29,875 nt of DNA, taken from positions 1 through 29,875 of IMG/VR virus record IMGVR_UViG_3300032134_000012; one strand, written 5' to 3'. Position numbers and translations under genes: made by a program. Every line of letters begins with the position of its first letter. The first letter of the stretch is position 1. Below are positions 29,600 to 29,875 of the stretch, one piece after another. This DNA comes from a virus. Under the pieces are notes generated by a model. That model searched no databases and had not been told where the DNA came from. It saw nothing but the letters and a program-made list of their open reading frames with translations.

Positions 29600-29705
29600 G
29601 GTGGAATCTCGATCATTTCAATAACAATAACAAGGTTTTTTTTAAAAAATAATCCACCGAATAAAGCCGTATCGCTTTCCGGTCGATGTTATCTCTAATA
29701 AAAGC
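29600..29705 (-). promoter_or_regulatory. Intergenic region with probable early promoter
   Basis: About 106 bases between the terminator and the leader, without an ORF. The coding strand contains an AT-rich run (ATTATTTTTTAAAAAAAACC) then TTGTTATTGTTATTG. TTGTTA could be a -35 box, but no good -10 box follows at 16 to 18 bases. The promoter call rests on its position between terminator and first gene. Confidence 0.4.
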
Positions 29706-29736
29706 AAAAAACCCCCGTATTCGGCGAATATGGAGG
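29706..29736 (-). terminator. Intrinsic terminator after the junction-crossing gene
   Basis: On the coding strand, CCTCCATATTC, loop of three, GAATACGGGGG, then TTTTTT. The stem spans 29712..29722 and 29726..29736 with one G-U and one mismatch; the T-run is 29711..29706. It lies 34 bases after the stop of the gene that crosses the window junction and ends the late transcript. Confidence 0.85.
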
Positions 29737-29770
29737 CTTCAGGCGTATTCTGGTGTTATATTTAGAGTCG

Positions 29771-29875
29771 TTAAGCCTTGCCGTTGATTCTGCCCTTCAA
29801 ATATGAGAGTCCATCGGTTACATCATTTAATTCTTTCACAATATCGATTCTGTGATTTGCGGTATTTTCATCGGA
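29771..29875 (-). CDS. YvrJ-like small membrane/coiled-coil protein, C-terminal part
   Basis: The frame enters at 29875 in phase with the partial gene at 1..207 and ends with TAA at 29771. It adds SDENTANHRIDIVKELNDV and then TDGLSYLKGRINGKA, a charged helical tail that continues the coiled coil. The stop is followed by a terminator, which confirms this as the end of the late operon. Confidence 0.78.
   Translation of the reverse strand, partial: SDENTANHRIDIVKELNDVTDGLSYLKGRINGKA
29867..29875. repeat. Terminal 9-base direct repeat, right copy
   Basis: Same nine bases as positions 1..9. See the left copy. Confidence 0.8.

Noticed and set aside
1-29875. CRISPR array, tRNA, insertion sequence or integrase
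   Set aside because: No regularly spaced repeats, no cloverleaf in the few gaps, and no transposase or recombinase motif in any frame.

Overview
This window looks like a complete or nearly complete genome of a small tailed phage (siphovirus-like, about 29.87 kb). Every convincing gene lies on the minus strand, so transcription runs from right to left. The first and last nine bases are identical (ttcatcgga). A reading frame that leaves the window at base 1 continues in frame from base 29875 to a stop at 29771, which an intrinsic terminator follows. The sequence therefore closes into a circle, or is circularly permuted, and was cut inside a gene. Starts are mostly preceded by AAGGAG or AAAGAGGAA Shine-Dalgarno sequences, and genes join by ATGA, TAATG or TGATG overlaps. 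Several structural genes (the repeat-rich 606-residue fibre, the head-fringe proteins, the large tail hub) resemble proteins of uncultured marine phages. The host cannot be read from the sequence; a diderm is likely because the phage carries a signal-peptide thioredoxin-fold protein. I found no integrase, CI-like repressor, tRNA, DNA polymerase, primase or helicase.

Right-hand early region (about 29.7 to 20.1 kb). It begins with a terminator-bounded intergenic region and two structured 5' leaders, the first able to fold as a pseudoknot. Small phage proteins follow: an MKHTKGEW-type protein, an NGWTNWETW protein, a zinc ribbon and several membrane microproteins. Next come a Rad52/Sak-like annealing protein, a DnaD-like replication protein starting MAKRFTDTGKW, and a NinG-like zinc endonuclease. 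A possible DNA-modification cassette then holds a PAPS-reductase-like PP-loop protein, a TET/JBP-type 2OG-Fe(II) dioxygenase, an FkbM-family methyltransferase and a PD-(D/E)XK-like nuclease. After it lie a DEDDy exonuclease with two zinc ribbons, a small protein with an SSB-like tail, and a sigma region-4-like protein that probably controls late genes.

Packaging and head (20.1 to 13.0 kb): an FmdB-like zinc ribbon, small terminase, large terminase, portal, Mu gpF-like minor head protein, HK97 gp10-like protein, scaffold, major capsid protein and small head-associated proteins. Fibre and lysis (13.1 to 9.7 kb): a long repetitive fibre, then an XhlA-like protein, a holin-like protein and a lysozyme/SLT-like endolysin, unusually placed inside the structural operon. 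Connector and tail (9.7 to 1.4 kb): connector, tail completion, tail tube, two tail-assembly-chaperone candidates, a short tape measure (475 residues, implying a tail of roughly 70 nm), hub and distal tail protein. Left end (1.4 kb through the junction): a run of small membrane or exported proteins.

The most interesting unit is the TET/JBP-FkbM pair (TAATG-coupled) beside the PP-loop protein. No C5-methyltransferase or base glycosyltransferase is visible. An inferred pathway would hydroxylate a pyrimidine methyl group in phage DNA and then O-methylate it, a combination I do not know as a characterised system.
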